Below are positions 32,255 to 40,731 of a DNA stretch of 47,545 nucleotides, in pieces. Numbering within the stretch: position 1 is the stretch's first letter; the number at the start of each line of letters is the position of its first letter. The stretch spans positions 1-47,545 of the forward strand of contig JALWDS010000006.1 of NCBI GenBank assembly GCA_027036775.1, written 5' to 3'. A model generated the notes under the pieces. The model saw only the letters and a list, made by a program, of their open reading frames with translations, had not been told where the DNA came from and made no database searches. A program made the position numbers and the translations under genes. This stretch comes from Archaeoglobaceae archaeon. Its GTDB lineage: Archaea; Halobacteriota; Archaeoglobi; Archaeoglobales; Archaeoglobaceae.

Positions 32255-32377
32255 TTTCACCTCTATGCATTTAGCTTATCTATCTATGCATATTCATGAT
32301 TATCTAATGAATACGAGTATCCATCGTCTATACGTATGTATCGAAAATATAAATACCTTACTTTAGGGGGTGGGATA
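32255..32377. promoter_or_regulatory. Divergent promoter region with repeats
   Basis: CTATGCAT at about 32272 and CTATCTATGCAT at about 32281 (direct repeats), an ATACGTAT-type palindrome near 32331, and a TATA-like AAATATAAATA near 32345. A GGGGGTGG ribosome binding site lies before the ATG at 32378. It probably drives both flanking genes. Confidence 0.5.
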
Positions 32378-32848
32378 ATGGAAAACTTCTGGGAGAGCTT
32401 CTACGATGCCATAAAAGAAATGATATTCAGCGATAAGATCTATGTCTTTAGAGAAATTGTAAAAGAGCCAAAAACGATCAGGGAAATAGCAGAAGCAGTA
32501 GGAATGCCATACGTTACCGTGAGGAAATATATGAAATGGGCTTATGAGAGGGGGTTAGCTACAGTCGTTGGAACTAAGAAAGAAAGAGGAGCAATTTCTG
32601 AGAAATGGTTGCTTACATTTGTGCCTGAAGTCATCGATGTTAGGGAAGACAATCTTGTTGTTAAAATTAAGCTTAAAATTAAAATGAGAAAAGAGTTTTG
32701 CGAACAAATTTGTCCTTTCAAGGAGAAGTGTCCAGCTTACAAAAGATTGAGAAAAGGGGATGAAATATTACCCTATAGGGAAGTAGAAATCGAAAAAAGA
32801 AAATTTAGTGGAGAACAAATCGAATTGTGTAAACATCTGTCAAGATGA
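32378..32848 (+). CDS. Winged-helix regulator with Cys-rich (possible Fe-S) C-terminus
   Basis: 156 residues from the ATG at 32378 (an ATG 42 bases upstream is within the promoter). The N-terminal ~75 residues form a helix-turn-helix/winged helix (EPKTIREIAEAVGMPYVTV, KYMKWAYERG). The C-terminal part has FCEQICPFKEKCPAYKRL and LCKHL, four Cys spaced like iron-sulfur or zinc ligands. It may be a redox-responsive transcription factor. It is divergent from the 294-aa gene and convergent with the zinc-finger/SMC operon. Confidence 0.65.
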   Translation: MENFWESFYDAIKEMIFSDKIYVFREIVKEPKTIREIAEAVGMPYVTVRKYMKWAYERGLATVVGTKKERGAISEKWLLTFVPEVIDVREDNLVVKIKLKIKMRKEFCEQICPFKEKCPAYKRLRKGDEILPYREVEIEKRKFSGEQIELCKHLSR

Positions 32849-32911
32849 CTATCTTATGATTTAGATACTGGTACTCTTCTTGTTACAAGTAAATAACAAT
32901 TTATTTTATGT

Positions 32912-33829
32912 CTATCTTTTCCTTTCCCTTTCTACATCTCTTATTCGTTCTATCATTCTTTTTATATAATTATTTAAATCTTTATGTATTATAAATTCTT
33001 TCTCTTTTTCATCAAAATCTTCTATTAGTTTTGCATTACTATCTTTAATTCCTGTTATGTTAATATAAAATCTATTTTTAGATACTTTACTACCAAGAAT
33101 AGAAATTAAAGCTTGTAATTCTATATCAAGCAATCTAAACTCATTGATTCTATCAAGTTCGTCTGTTTTATCCTTATATTTTTGAATTACTGCAGAAAGT
33201 ATCTTAAATGTCACTAAGGGGATTCTTGGCAGGGGTGTATTTTCTTTTATATGTTTTTCTAATAATTTTTCAACTATACCAAGCATGAAAATAGCTTGGA
33301 TAGCTAAGGTATACGATTTCCAATTAAATGACGCAAAGTTATCACCGTATATTTTCTTTAAATCTAAAAGTGACTTTAGCATTTTTCCTGGAAATATTCT
33401 TCTATCAAGTGATATATCTATAATTTCTAATTCATAAAGATCTCTTAGAATTTGGTCTCTACTTCTGTGGGTATACTCAAGTTCAGTAACTTCTTCTATT
33501 TCAATTCCATTATATAGAGATTCGTCGTCTATAATGTAATACCATACAATTTCAGAGATTACTTTTTTATAAGCTAAAAAATATGGATAGTCTGCCAAAG
33601 TCTCAGTAATTTTTTCTGCTGCTTTTAATGCCCAATCGGGTGGCATTTTTCCTTCTCTCAGTGCCTCTGTAAGACAATCTTTTAATTCCCTTATTTGGAA
33701 GAGAGCATATTGACAGTTCTCACATAATTTATCAGTATGGCTTGGAAGCCCACAGAGTAAACAACGTTTTACTTTTACGAAGTATTTTCCATCAAAAACC
33801 CAGCGGTCATTATTGTTTTCGTTATCCAT
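32912..33829 (-). CDS. Zinc-finger protein of the SMC/AAA operon, 305 aa
   Basis: 305 residues. N-terminal C-x2-C pairs (CLLCGLPSHTDKLCENCQ, near residues 20-40) form a zinc ribbon; the rest is helical (about residues 50-300) with no known motif. Last gene of the leftward operon, starting 14 bases after the SMC-like gene. ATG 33829 has an AGGGAG ribosome binding site. The first protein of the operon (292 aa) also begins with a zinc ribbon, so the system has two zinc-ribbon proteins. Function unknown. Confidence 0.65.
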   Translation of the reverse strand: MDNENNNDRWVFDGKYFVKVKRCLLCGLPSHTDKLCENCQYALFQIRELKDCLTEALREGKMPPDWALKAAEKITETLADYPYFLAYKKVISEIVWYYIIDDESLYNGIEIEEVTELEYTHRSRDQILRDLYELEIIDISLDRRIFPGKMLKSLLDLKKIYGDNFASFNWKSYTLAIQAIFMLGIVEKLLEKHIKENTPLPRIPLVTFKILSAVIQKYKDKTDELDRINEFRLLDIELQALISILGSKVSKNRFYINITGIKDSNAKLIEDFDEKEKEFIIHKDLNNYIKRMIERIRDVERERKR

Positions 33830-33842
33830 CACCAAACACTCC

Positions 33843-35807
33843 CTACTTAATAACTTTAACCCTCAAATCACCATCCTCAAAAGTGGTCTTTGTTAGCAAA
33901 ATTGTGACATTTTCTTGCTTTGCGTATTCTAATAGTACTTTTAATATCTCATTAGTTCTATACTCATCAAAGTATTCATACATGTTATCTATTACAATGT
34001 AGTTAACACCTTCTCTGTAAACCTTGTTAAGTGCCAACATAAGAACAAGAGCCACTGACACCCTCTCGGACTCGCTAAGAGCGTGTGGCTGTATGATTTT
34101 CACTTCACCTTCTGGAGATACATATTGAACATTTAAGATATAATTCTTGTCGAGATAAATTCTTTTGAACTCGCTGAAACCAATTCTTCTAAGAACGTCT
34201 TGTACCATGTTGTTAAACTGTTTCATAGCCTCTCTTCTTATCTTTTCAGCCATTTCGAGGGCGTACTTTTTAGCACTATTTATCCCATCCAAAGCTTGTT
34301 CTATCAATTTAATGGCATCATCAAGCTCTAATGAAATTCCATAGATTTCTACGTATCCTGCTGTAATATATTCCGATTCCTTTCTTGTTAACAATTGCTG
34401 TTTTTCCTCAAGAAGTTTCGTAACTCTGTCTATCTCTTCGATCAATTCTGGATTCTCTTTTCTTAGAAGGTCATTAAGAGTTTTAATTTCTTCAGATATT
34501 TTATCAAGCTTAGCTTTTTTATCTTTGAGCTCTTGTAGGGTATTGTCAATTTCTGACTTTTTATAATCTAGTTCTTGTTGTATAATACTTCTTTCAGACA
34601 CTACATCATCTAGTCTATTTTTAATATCTCTTAGCTCCATTTCAAGACGTCTTCTATGATTTTCCATCTCCTCTTTAGATCTTGCAAGGTTTCTAAGCTC
34701 ATCTTCGATTTTGGAGATATTTTCTTTTATAGCTCTTAATTTATCTTCAAGTTTTTCTCTTGTAACATTTCCTGTTTCACAGAGAGGGCATTTTGAATAA
34801 CCTTCCTTCACGCTATCAAGAGCAATATAGTACAAATCTGCCAGTGCCTGTAGTCTGATTCTCTCATCTTGTAACTGTCTTATTTTTTCGTCAAGTTCTG
34901 AGAAATCGAGAGGTTTGGATAATTCAGATTCAATGTTTTCTTTTCTTTTTTTAAGTCGTTCTTCCTCTTCTTGTAATTCCTTAATCTTACTTTCAAGATT
35001 TTTGAGTTCATTCTTTAGACTGCTTAAATTCTTTTCAATACTTTGTACTTCCTTTTGTAAGTTTCTTTTAGTCTTTTCTAGAGTTTCTAGTCTCTTTTTT
35101 ATTTCTGAAATTTCTCGTCTTTTTTGCTCATTATCTGCTTTAATCATTTTTATTAACTCATCCTTTTTCTTCTGTAGCTCTTCAATTTCCTTTTCTAATT
35201 GCTTTATCTCTTTTTTTAGATTTGGTATAAGGGCCTTTTTCTTTTTTAGCTCATTTAACTTCTGGAATAAAGCTGAATAATACTCTTGCAATAAATCACT
35301 AGCTCTTATATATTTGTCAGCCTTCACTGATAGCTTCGTTATGTAATTCTTGAAAATTGATTCATTTCTCATTTCATTTGGGCTACTAATTGCTCTGTAT
35401 ATCCATGAATTTGGTGTAAGAACTCCAATCAGTAAGAAGTTAGAGTTAGCATGTTTATCTGGTTCGATTTTCCCTGTTTTCTCGATTATTACTCTTCTTT
35501 CTACATTCCCTTCCTTTAACTTAACTTCAGCATGTGTTGCATTTGCATGAATTATTCCTGCCCTATGTCCTCCCCTTTCTGGTAGCACACCCAGATTTGA
35601 TGCTTCTAATCGCCAAATATTACCATGACTTTCACGTAGAACTTTATCATCTATACCAAGTACAGCCATTAAAGCTTTAGCTACGCTGCTTTTTCCTGTT
35701 GCATTCGCACCTTCTAATATATTTAGAGTGTTTTTAGAAAGTGTGAATATTTTCTGTCCTTCAAGACCTCCTACATTTGAGATTTCGAGAATAATTTCAT
35801 TACTCAT
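33843..35807 (-). CDS. SMC/Rad50-like zinc-hook ATPase (DndD- or ASRP-like)
   Basis: 654 residues. Residues ~20-45 hold a P-loop (GANATGKSS), residues ~170-540 form two long coiled coils, a CPLC zinc hook sits near residues 340-343, and the C-terminus has ALSESERVSVALVLMLAL (signature) and VNYIVIDNMYEYFDE (Walker B/D-loop). This is the SMC/Rad50 layout at a shorter length (Rad50 ~880), similar in size to DndD and to the haloarchaeal archaea-specific SMC-related proteins (NVGG...NATG motif). The ATG at 35807 follows GGAGGTG. It probably binds and remodels DNA ends or modified DNA together with the operon's AAA+ ATPase. Confidence 0.8.
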   Translation of the reverse strand: MSNEIILEISNVGGLEGQKIFTLSKNTLNILEGANATGKSSVAKALMAVLGIDDKVLRESHGNIWRLEASNLGVLPERGGHRAGIIHANATHAEVKLKEGNVERRVIIEKTGKIEPDKHANSNFLLIGVLTPNSWIYRAISSPNEMRNESIFKNYITKLSVKADKYIRASDLLQEYYSALFQKLNELKKKKALIPNLKKEIKQLEKEIEELQKKKDELIKMIKADNEQKRREISEIKKRLETLEKTKRNLQKEVQSIEKNLSSLKNELKNLESKIKELQEEEERLKKRKENIESELSKPLDFSELDEKIRQLQDERIRLQALADLYYIALDSVKEGYSKCPLCETGNVTREKLEDKLRAIKENISKIEDELRNLARSKEEMENHRRRLEMELRDIKNRLDDVVSERSIIQQELDYKKSEIDNTLQELKDKKAKLDKISEEIKTLNDLLRKENPELIEEIDRVTKLLEEKQQLLTRKESEYITAGYVEIYGISLELDDAIKLIEQALDGINSAKKYALEMAEKIRREAMKQFNNMVQDVLRRIGFSEFKRIYLDKNYILNVQYVSPEGEVKIIQPHALSESERVSVALVLMLALNKVYREGVNYIVIDNMYEYFDEYRTNEILKVLLEYAKQENVTILLTKTTFEDGDLRVKVIK

Positions 35808-35937
35808 ATTTTGCACCTCCTTTTATTAACTCTTTAATTTGTTCTTCAATTTTTTTCTTCATCTGAACGTCGGTGATCTCTCCTTTAACGAATGTATCAA
35901 CTAACTCTTTTAAAGAATTCGCAAACTTATTTCTCAT
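35800..35937 (-). CDS. 45-aa mini-protein overlapping two neighbours
   Basis: 45 residues, below usual gene-finding limits. The ATG overlaps the end of the 143-aa gene and the stop overlaps the start of the SMC-like gene, so all three are translationally coupled. It is helical with FANSLKELVDTFVKGEITD and a Lys-rich end. No motif recognised. Conserved overlap at both ends supports reality. It might be a small adaptor, comparable in place (not sequence) to DndE. Confidence 0.6.
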   Translation of the reverse strand: MRNKFANSLKELVDTFVKGEITDVQMKKKIEEQIKELIKGGAKYE

Positions 35938-36325
35938 TTAGAATCACCTCCTTTACTAATCTTCTCGAAACTAAAACGTAGTAATCGCCAAACCATTCTG
36001 GTGTTCTACTTTTCTTTCTCTCTTCCAATATTTCAAACAACTTCCTATAAAATTCATGGGTTGCATTCTTTATTAGATACTTATATTCACCACCTTTAGC
36101 TTTTCCCGCTTTGCCTTTCACTTGAGTTGGAGAAATGTATCGCGTTAGAGCATATTCTAAAGGATTTATCTCGTCTACGTATTCTCTCAATTCACGCGTT
36201 AAAGTGTCTCTTAGCCATCTTCTGGCATCATTCTGAACATTGCCTTTTAGAGTTCTGAAATAGATTCCTACAATTAAAATTCCATTTCTCATACTCTCAT
36301 CAAACCACTCTGGCGTTTCACTCAT
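35927..36325 (-). CDS. Hypothetical protein of the SMC/AAA operon, 132 aa
   Basis: 132 residues from the ATG at 36325, which follows GGAGGGTG and overlaps the AAA+ stop codon. It has a strand-rich start (NGILIVGIYFRTLKGNVQND), an Arg-rich helix (ARRWLRDTLTRELREYVDE), and a basic centre (KGKAGKAKGGEYKYLI). No family recognised. Spacing and overlap show it is part of the operon. The basic character suggests nucleic-acid contact. Confidence 0.6.
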   Translation of the reverse strand: MSETPEWFDESMRNGILIVGIYFRTLKGNVQNDARRWLRDTLTRELREYVDEINPLEYALTRYISPTQVKGKAGKAKGGEYKYLIKNATHEFYRKLFEILEERKKSRTPEWFGDYYVLVSRRLVKEVILNEK

Positions 36326-37043
36326 GTATTTCACCCTCCGAGACGTAATTGAACACAAAGAGTGCTATCTCGTATAATACACCTCTTAGGTCTATTATTT
36401 TCTTTGTGTTTATTTTATCTCTTATTTTTGATGCAATTTCCATTTTTACATCTTCAGGTATCTCTATTCTAACTAATGTCTTATCTAAGAGCTTGTATAA
36501 TTCCTCCTTTGGAACTTCAGGAATTTCGATTAGGTAAAACCTCGACTTTAAAGCATCGTCTACAAGATCTATCCTGTTAGTAGTAGAAAGAACTATGCAT
36601 TTACTTGGGTCGAGGAAATCAAGAGCATGGAATAAGACTGAGTTTATTGAGTAGTGCCACTCCTTAGCTATGTCTGCCCCTCTGCTCATCATTAGACTTT
36701 CTATGTCATCAAAAATGATTATTCGTCTCTCGTAATCTGATATTTCAAATACATCCCTTAACTTCTTTTCGGCATCACCCCATTTTGGGGAGGCAATATC
36801 AGCTCCATCGATGAATAATATTTTTACGTTTGGATAAGCTTCTGCCACTTTTTTGCTCACTTGTTTTACTATTTCACTTTTTCCTGTTCCAGGAGGTCCA
36901 TATAGCAAAAAACCTTTAAAGGGTAAGTAGCTATATTCCCCACTAAACAGCCACGTTATTACATTGTATATTTTCTTGAAAACTTTTTTTTGGTAGTCTA
37001 AAAGCTCAACTTCTTTTATTGTAAATGGGTCAAGTTCGGTCAA
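36318..37043 (-). CDS. AAA+ ATPase of the SMC operon
   Basis: 241 residues. Walker A (YGPPGTGKSEIV) near residues 45-56, Walker B (IIIFDDIES), sensor 1 (VLSTTNRID) and an arginine-bearing helix give a classical AAA module. Length fits one AAA domain plus a small helical lid. Start is TTG at 37043 with GGTGAG upstream; the start overlaps the previous gene's stop. In a modification or defence system it would act as remodeller or loader. Alternative: replication-related ATPase. Confidence 0.85.
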   Translation of the reverse strand: MTELDPFTIKEVELLDYQKKVFKKIYNVITWLFSGEYSYLPFKGFLLYGPPGTGKSEIVKQVSKKVAEAYPNVKILFIDGADIASPKWGDAEKKLRDVFEISDYERRIIIFDDIESLMMSRGADIAKEWHYSINSVLFHALDFLDPSKCIVLSTTNRIDLVDDALKSRFYLIEIPEVPKEELYKLLDKTLVRIEIPEDVKMEIASKIRDKINTKKIIDLRGVLYEIALFVFNYVSEGEIHE

Positions 37044-37908
37044 TCTCTCTCACCCTCTCACCGTATATTCTCTCTAAGGTATGTATCAACTCCTCTCTAA
37101 CAATAAACCTAACTGTGTTTCCACTGGGTTGAATGTTTTCAATATATTGCTGTAGTGAGTGTGGACTTGTTGCCTTTAACGCGGCGATGTAGTTTGAGAT
37201 TGTTATGGGAGATAAGTTCCTCTTTGTAAAGAATCTTCTAATTTCTTCCTCGTTGAACTCTTTTTTAATACTACCTCGGACTCTCTCAGTCCAAAGAAAC
37301 ATTGTGGCTACCCATGGAGCTTTTGGTGTATGTGTTCCGAAGTGACGTAAAATTTCGTCTTGTGTTCTGGCATTTGCAAGTATATACATTTCATGCAAAA
37401 CTACATACATTGTTAGAACAGCAGCAACTCGTATCTTGGCTTGTTCTTGTGTTCTATATGGCCTATATGCCTCATCAATGAACCTTTTAAGTATAATATC
37501 TGGTTTTATAATCCTTTTTATTTTGTCTGGAGATTCAATTTTGATTATACCTGCCTCCTCCATAGATTGTAGTATTTTTAAGATATTTCTGGAAGACTTC
37601 GTTCGCCTCCAAAGTTCGTCATAGTCGATTTCATTTTTACCTTTAACAGCAAACTCCTCTAACAATTCTTTAACAATCGTCGAGTAAACGGAGAGTTTTG
37701 GATTTTTCTGCACTATGAAATATGTATTTTTTAGCAATTCAAAAATATCTGTCTTTTCTATCGGTTTAGAAGTATCAGAGAATGTGTTTTTAGCTTCCTC
37801 ATATAGTGTTCTAATAGCTTCTTCATGTATTTTACAGTCTCTGCATATATAATCCCCTGAACTTCTTGTTTTCCTACTAACCGTTACCCCACACTTTATA
37901 CATTTCAT
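37030..37908 (-). CDS. Zinc-ribbon and winged-helix protein, first gene of the SMC/AAA operon
   Basis: 292 residues. CIKCG near residue 3 and CRDC near residue 22 form a TFIIB-like zinc ribbon. The remaining helical regions include SSRNILKILQSMEEAGIIKI (winged helix) and KRNLSPITISNYIAALKATS (helix-turn-helix-like). The overall layout (zinc ribbon followed by helical repeats) recalls archaeal TFB-type factors, but the homology is not clear. It opens the operon and overlaps the AAA+ gene by 14 bases. The ATG at 37908 is preceded by GGTGAG. It may be the DNA-specificity or regulatory part. Confidence 0.65.
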   Translation of the reverse strand: MKCIKCGVTVSRKTRSSGDYICRDCKIHEEAIRTLYEEAKNTFSDTSKPIEKTDIFELLKNTYFIVQKNPKLSVYSTIVKELLEEFAVKGKNEIDYDELWRRTKSSRNILKILQSMEEAGIIKIESPDKIKRIIKPDIILKRFIDEAYRPYRTQEQAKIRVAAVLTMYVVLHEMYILANARTQDEILRHFGTHTPKAPWVATMFLWTERVRGSIKKEFNEEEIRRFFTKRNLSPITISNYIAALKATSPHSLQQYIENIQPSGNTVRFIVREELIHTLERIYGERVREIDRT

Positions 37909-38019
37909 CCTTTACTCACCACCATCTACCTTTTACTACTTAAATTTTATCCTATATAAACTTTATTTTCCTTGAATCAAGGTAAAGTTATTAAACAGCC
38001 ATTTTAAATCATATTAACG
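37909..38019. promoter_or_regulatory. Divergent promoter between the SMC operon and the PAPS-reductase-like gene
   Basis: A 111-bp AT-rich region. A TATA-like ATTTTAAAT near 38001-38009 lies about 15-20 bases before the rightward ATG; a TATA-like ATATAAACTTT-type element serves the other side. Shared divergent promoters often mark genes with a linked function. Confidence 0.5.
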
Positions 38020-39093
38020 ATGCTACTAAAGGAAAAAGAGATTGAAGCTATGTATTTCCTCAGACAGTTTCCCATTGATAGAGTGGCTGTGAGCTTTTCT
38101 GGAGGTAAAGATAGCTTAGTTGCTTTACATCTTGCATCTAGAATAGGAATACGAAAAGCTGTATTTTGCGATACTACAATTGAATCTCAGAAAGTAATAG
38201 AATTTGTAAAAGAAGTGGAAACAATTCTTGGGGTTAAAATTGACATTGTCAAACCAAAAAAATCTTTCTGGGAATTAGTACATCTTTTAGGAGTGCCCTC
38301 TGTGCATAATCGATGGTGCTGTCCAACTATAAAATTCCAACCATTAAACGAGTATGCAAGAAAACATAAGATTGAATACTATGTCACTGGACTTAGAAGG
38401 GAAGAGAGTGTGATAAGAAAAGAATACAAGAAAATAGAGGTAAATCCTATGCTTCCTCATGTTATCCAGTTAAACCCGATAGTTGAGTGGAGTGAAAAAG
38501 ATGTGTGGGAATACATTAGAAAGTACGAGCTACCAATACCTCCAGGATATGAAAATGGGTTACTAAGAAACGGTTGTGTTATATGTCCCTATAAATCTCC
38601 TAAAGAGTTAGGAAAGGTTAAAAAACTAGAGCCAGAAATGTGGGAAAGGTTTGAAGAATTCCTAAACTACTATGCCCACATTTCTGGAATTCCAGATAAG
38701 AATAGATTTATTGAAAGTGGATGGAGATCGTGGAGACCACCCGTAAAACGAAAGATTGTCGGAAAAATCAAAGTAAATGAAAGTGGAATAGTATTGACAA
38801 ACGGGCTTGAAAAAAGAAACTTCAAGCTTTTGAAAATACTAAAGAAAGATGATCCAGACAAACTGAAAAAAGCAAAAATTTTGATAGAAAAAGAACTGAA
38901 TTGTATTGGGTGCGGAGCTTGTTTATCATTATGCCCCACTGGAGCTCTTTATATAAATAGAGAAGGACTAATTGATGTAGATATAGGAAAGTGTACTCAC
39001 TGCTATGAATGCTTAAACTCTTCAAAGCTAAGAGGAGGATGTATTGGGAGAAATTATAAACTTGAAGTTTTTATTGTAGACGTTGAGAATTAA
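38020..39093 (+). CDS. PAPS-reductase-like PP-loop enzyme fused to a ferredoxin domain
   Basis: 357 residues. SGGKDS at residues 27-32 is the PP-loop ATP-pyrophosphatase motif, followed by RREES near residue 130. Cys100, Cys101, Cys186 and Cys189 match the iron-sulfur ligands of PAPS/APS-reductase-family enzymes. Residues ~290-345 are a 4Fe-4S ferredoxin domain with C295, C298, C301, C305 and C325, C328, C331, C341. DndC-type DNA-phosphorothioation enzymes belong to the same superfamily, as do tRNA-thiolation and sulfate-assimilation enzymes. No sulfate-assimilation genes occur here. It is divergent from the SMC/AAA operon across a 111-bp promoter. Confidence 0.82.
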   Translation: MLLKEKEIEAMYFLRQFPIDRVAVSFSGGKDSLVALHLASRIGIRKAVFCDTTIESQKVIEFVKEVETILGVKIDIVKPKKSFWELVHLLGVPSVHNRWCCPTIKFQPLNEYARKHKIEYYVTGLRREESVIRKEYKKIEVNPMLPHVIQLNPIVEWSEKDVWEYIRKYELPIPPGYENGLLRNGCVICPYKSPKELGKVKKLEPEMWERFEEFLNYYAHISGIPDKNRFIESGWRSWRPPVKRKIVGKIKVNESGIVLTNGLEKRNFKLLKILKKDDPDKLKKAKILIEKELNCIGCGACLSLCPTGALYINREGLIDVDIGKCTHCYECLNSSKLRGGCIGRNYKLEVFIVDVEN

Positions 39094-39195
39094 TTTATTT
39101 TATTAAATTTTCTATGAAAATCTATAATTTTCTTTTATTATAAATGACTTTAATTTTACGTAATGTTTAAATATATTACTATACGATTGTATAAC
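39094..39195. other. AT-rich spacer with a promoter
   Basis: Very AT-rich, with a TATA-like TTTAAATATATTA at 39165-39177 about 25 bases upstream of the IS N-terminal start at 39196. Confidence 0.45.
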
Positions 39196-39510
39196 ATGAA
39201 TATGAAAATATCTCAAAAGTACAAATGTAAACACTGCAAATCAACAAACATTATAAAATACGGAAAACGTAGAACTAAGCGAGGAGTTATTCAAATTTAC
39301 CTATGCAAATCATGTGGCAGGTTTTTCTCAGAAAACACGACCTATGAGAAGATTAAGCTTAAAGAATTTGCCATGAAAGTCTCAATTAACTTACACAATT
39401 CAGGATTATCGTTTAGAACAATTCAAAGGCATTTGGAGGAAGTTTACGGGATTAGAGTTAGCCATGTTACAATTTACAATTGGGTGAGGAGATGCACCCG
39501 AGAACGCTAA
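39196..39510 (+). pseudogene. InsA/IS240-like transposase N-terminal fragment
   Basis: About 104 residues: a zinc ribbon (CKHCKSTNIIKYGKRRTKRG, CKSCGRFF) followed by a helix-turn-helix (LSFRTIQRHLEEVYGIRVS, VTIYNWVRRC), the usual N-terminal part of IS240-type archaeal transposases. The catalytic DDE part is missing; it stops a few codons after the helix-turn-helix, where another transposase gene begins in a different frame. It is most likely truncated by the second insertion. Confidence 0.75.
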
Positions 39511-40556
39511 CGAGATTTATTAAGAGGAAGCTGTACGACAAGATTGATCTTAAGATTAGATCGAACTCTGTTTATTCTAAGGAGTATATTCTCGATTTTC
39601 TTATTTATACGACCACATTGAACAATCCAACAATAACCAATGGATACAGACACTACAACAAGACTGGTAGGAACGGAAGGATTATCCATCCGAACACTGT
39701 TTTCTACCATTTATACAAGCTGAAGTATAGGGAAATTGAGGAGATGTTCGAGAAAGCAAATAGAGAATTACTCAAGCTTGCAAGAAAGGTTGTTGGTAGG
39801 GAAGAGGTAGAGATTGCGATTGATTCGACGGACTGGCTATACTACGGCAAGGAAGTTCCAGGAGTAGTTAGAGTTCAACCGAGAGAAGGAACTTCTAAAG
39901 GATTCAAGTTCATGACCGTAAACATTGTAGAGCCAGGGTTGAGGTTTACAGTAGCGATAAAGCCAGTTTTTGAGTTTTCGGATGAGGTTAAGATTTTGGA
40001 AGAGCTGATTAAGAAAGTTAAGAGGTATTTCAGGATTAGATGTATTTACTTAGATAGGTACTTTTTCTCGGTCAAGTTCATTGCAAAGTTACAGGAGCTT
40101 GGTCTGAAATTTATCATGCCAGCGATTAAGAATCCGAAGGTTAAGAAGCTAATGGAGAAGTTCGATGCTCCTACAATCGTTAGATACTGCATGGAAAGTA
40201 GTAGCGACGGCAGGAAAGTTTACTTCAATTTGTTCATAGTCGAAGCAGAAGATGGACAAAAGATCGTATTCGCATCAAACTACCCGTATTACTACGAGTC
40301 GATAATAGCCCAGAAATACAAAAAGAGATGGGGTATCGAGACATCGTACAGGGTTAAAAGCGAGCTGAGACTTAAGACTTGTTCGAGAAAGTATGTCGTC
40401 AGGTTCTTCATGTTCGTCTTGTCTGTATTATTGTACAACGCTTGGGTGCTCTTAAACCTACTCTACGGATTTCTCAACTTCTTAGTAGTGTTCGCAAATC
40501 CAGTTATCGAAGCTCAGGCTTTTCTCGCATTCGTCTTAGCTAATGAACTTGTCTAA
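39492..40556 (+). CDS. DDE transposase of an inserted IS (ISH3/IS4-like)
   Basis: 354 residues. VEIAIDSTDWLYYGKEVPGV contains the first catalytic Asp, IRCIYLDRYFFSVKF the second, and KKRWGIETSYRVKSE the last Glu with its Y/R-x-K neighbourhood, the pattern of IS4-group DDE transposases. It begins at the ATG at 39492 inside the preceding transposase fragment. An imperfect inverted repeat follows its stop. It looks intact and may be active. Confidence 0.8.
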   Translation: MHPRTLTRFIKRKLYDKIDLKIRSNSVYSKEYILDFLIYTTTLNNPTITNGYRHYNKTGRNGRIIHPNTVFYHLYKLKYREIEEMFEKANRELLKLARKVVGREEVEIAIDSTDWLYYGKEVPGVVRVQPREGTSKGFKFMTVNIVEPGLRFTVAIKPVFEFSDEVKILEELIKKVKRYFRIRCIYLDRYFFSVKFIAKLQELGLKFIMPAIKNPKVKKLMEKFDAPTIVRYCMESSSDGRKVYFNLFIVEAEDGQKIVFASNYPYYYESIIAQKYKKRWGIETSYRVKSELRLKTCSRKYVVRFFMFVLSVLLYNAWVLLNLLYGFLNFLVVFANPVIEAQAFLAFVLANELV

Positions 40557-40603
40557 AACCCCTCACTTTTATTCGTAATCGTCGTTATGTTTAGTGTTAA
40601 ATT

Positions 40604-40686
40604 GTATTTGGTTTTTCTTATCACACATCCAACTCATAAAACAGAATTTAACATCAACCCAACTGTTAGAACACCAAACACAACTT
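40604..40686. repeat. Imperfect inverted repeat past the IS transposase
   Basis: GTTAAATTGTATTTGGTT at 40604-40621 pairs with the complement of CACCAAACACAACTTAAC at about 40669-40686 (16 of 18). It lies between the transposase stop and the truncated CPBP gene and may include the IS right end. Confidence 0.4.
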
Positions 40687-40731
40687 AACTATGTACCTCG
40701 TATTTTATTTGTTGATATTATTAATTTTAAA

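Noticed and set aside
34915-35280. Long Phe/Ser-rich open frame opposite the coiled coils of the SMC-like gene
   Set aside because: Shadow of Lys/Glu-rich coiled-coil codons on the other strand.
35800-35937. Calling the 45-aa product DndE
   Set aside because: DndE is longer and I cannot see its residues; only position is comparable.
31367-39093. Calling the block a Dnd or Ssp phosphorothioation system
   Set aside because: No DndB, DndE, cysteine desulfurase or nickase was recognised; only general superfamily likeness of two parts exists.
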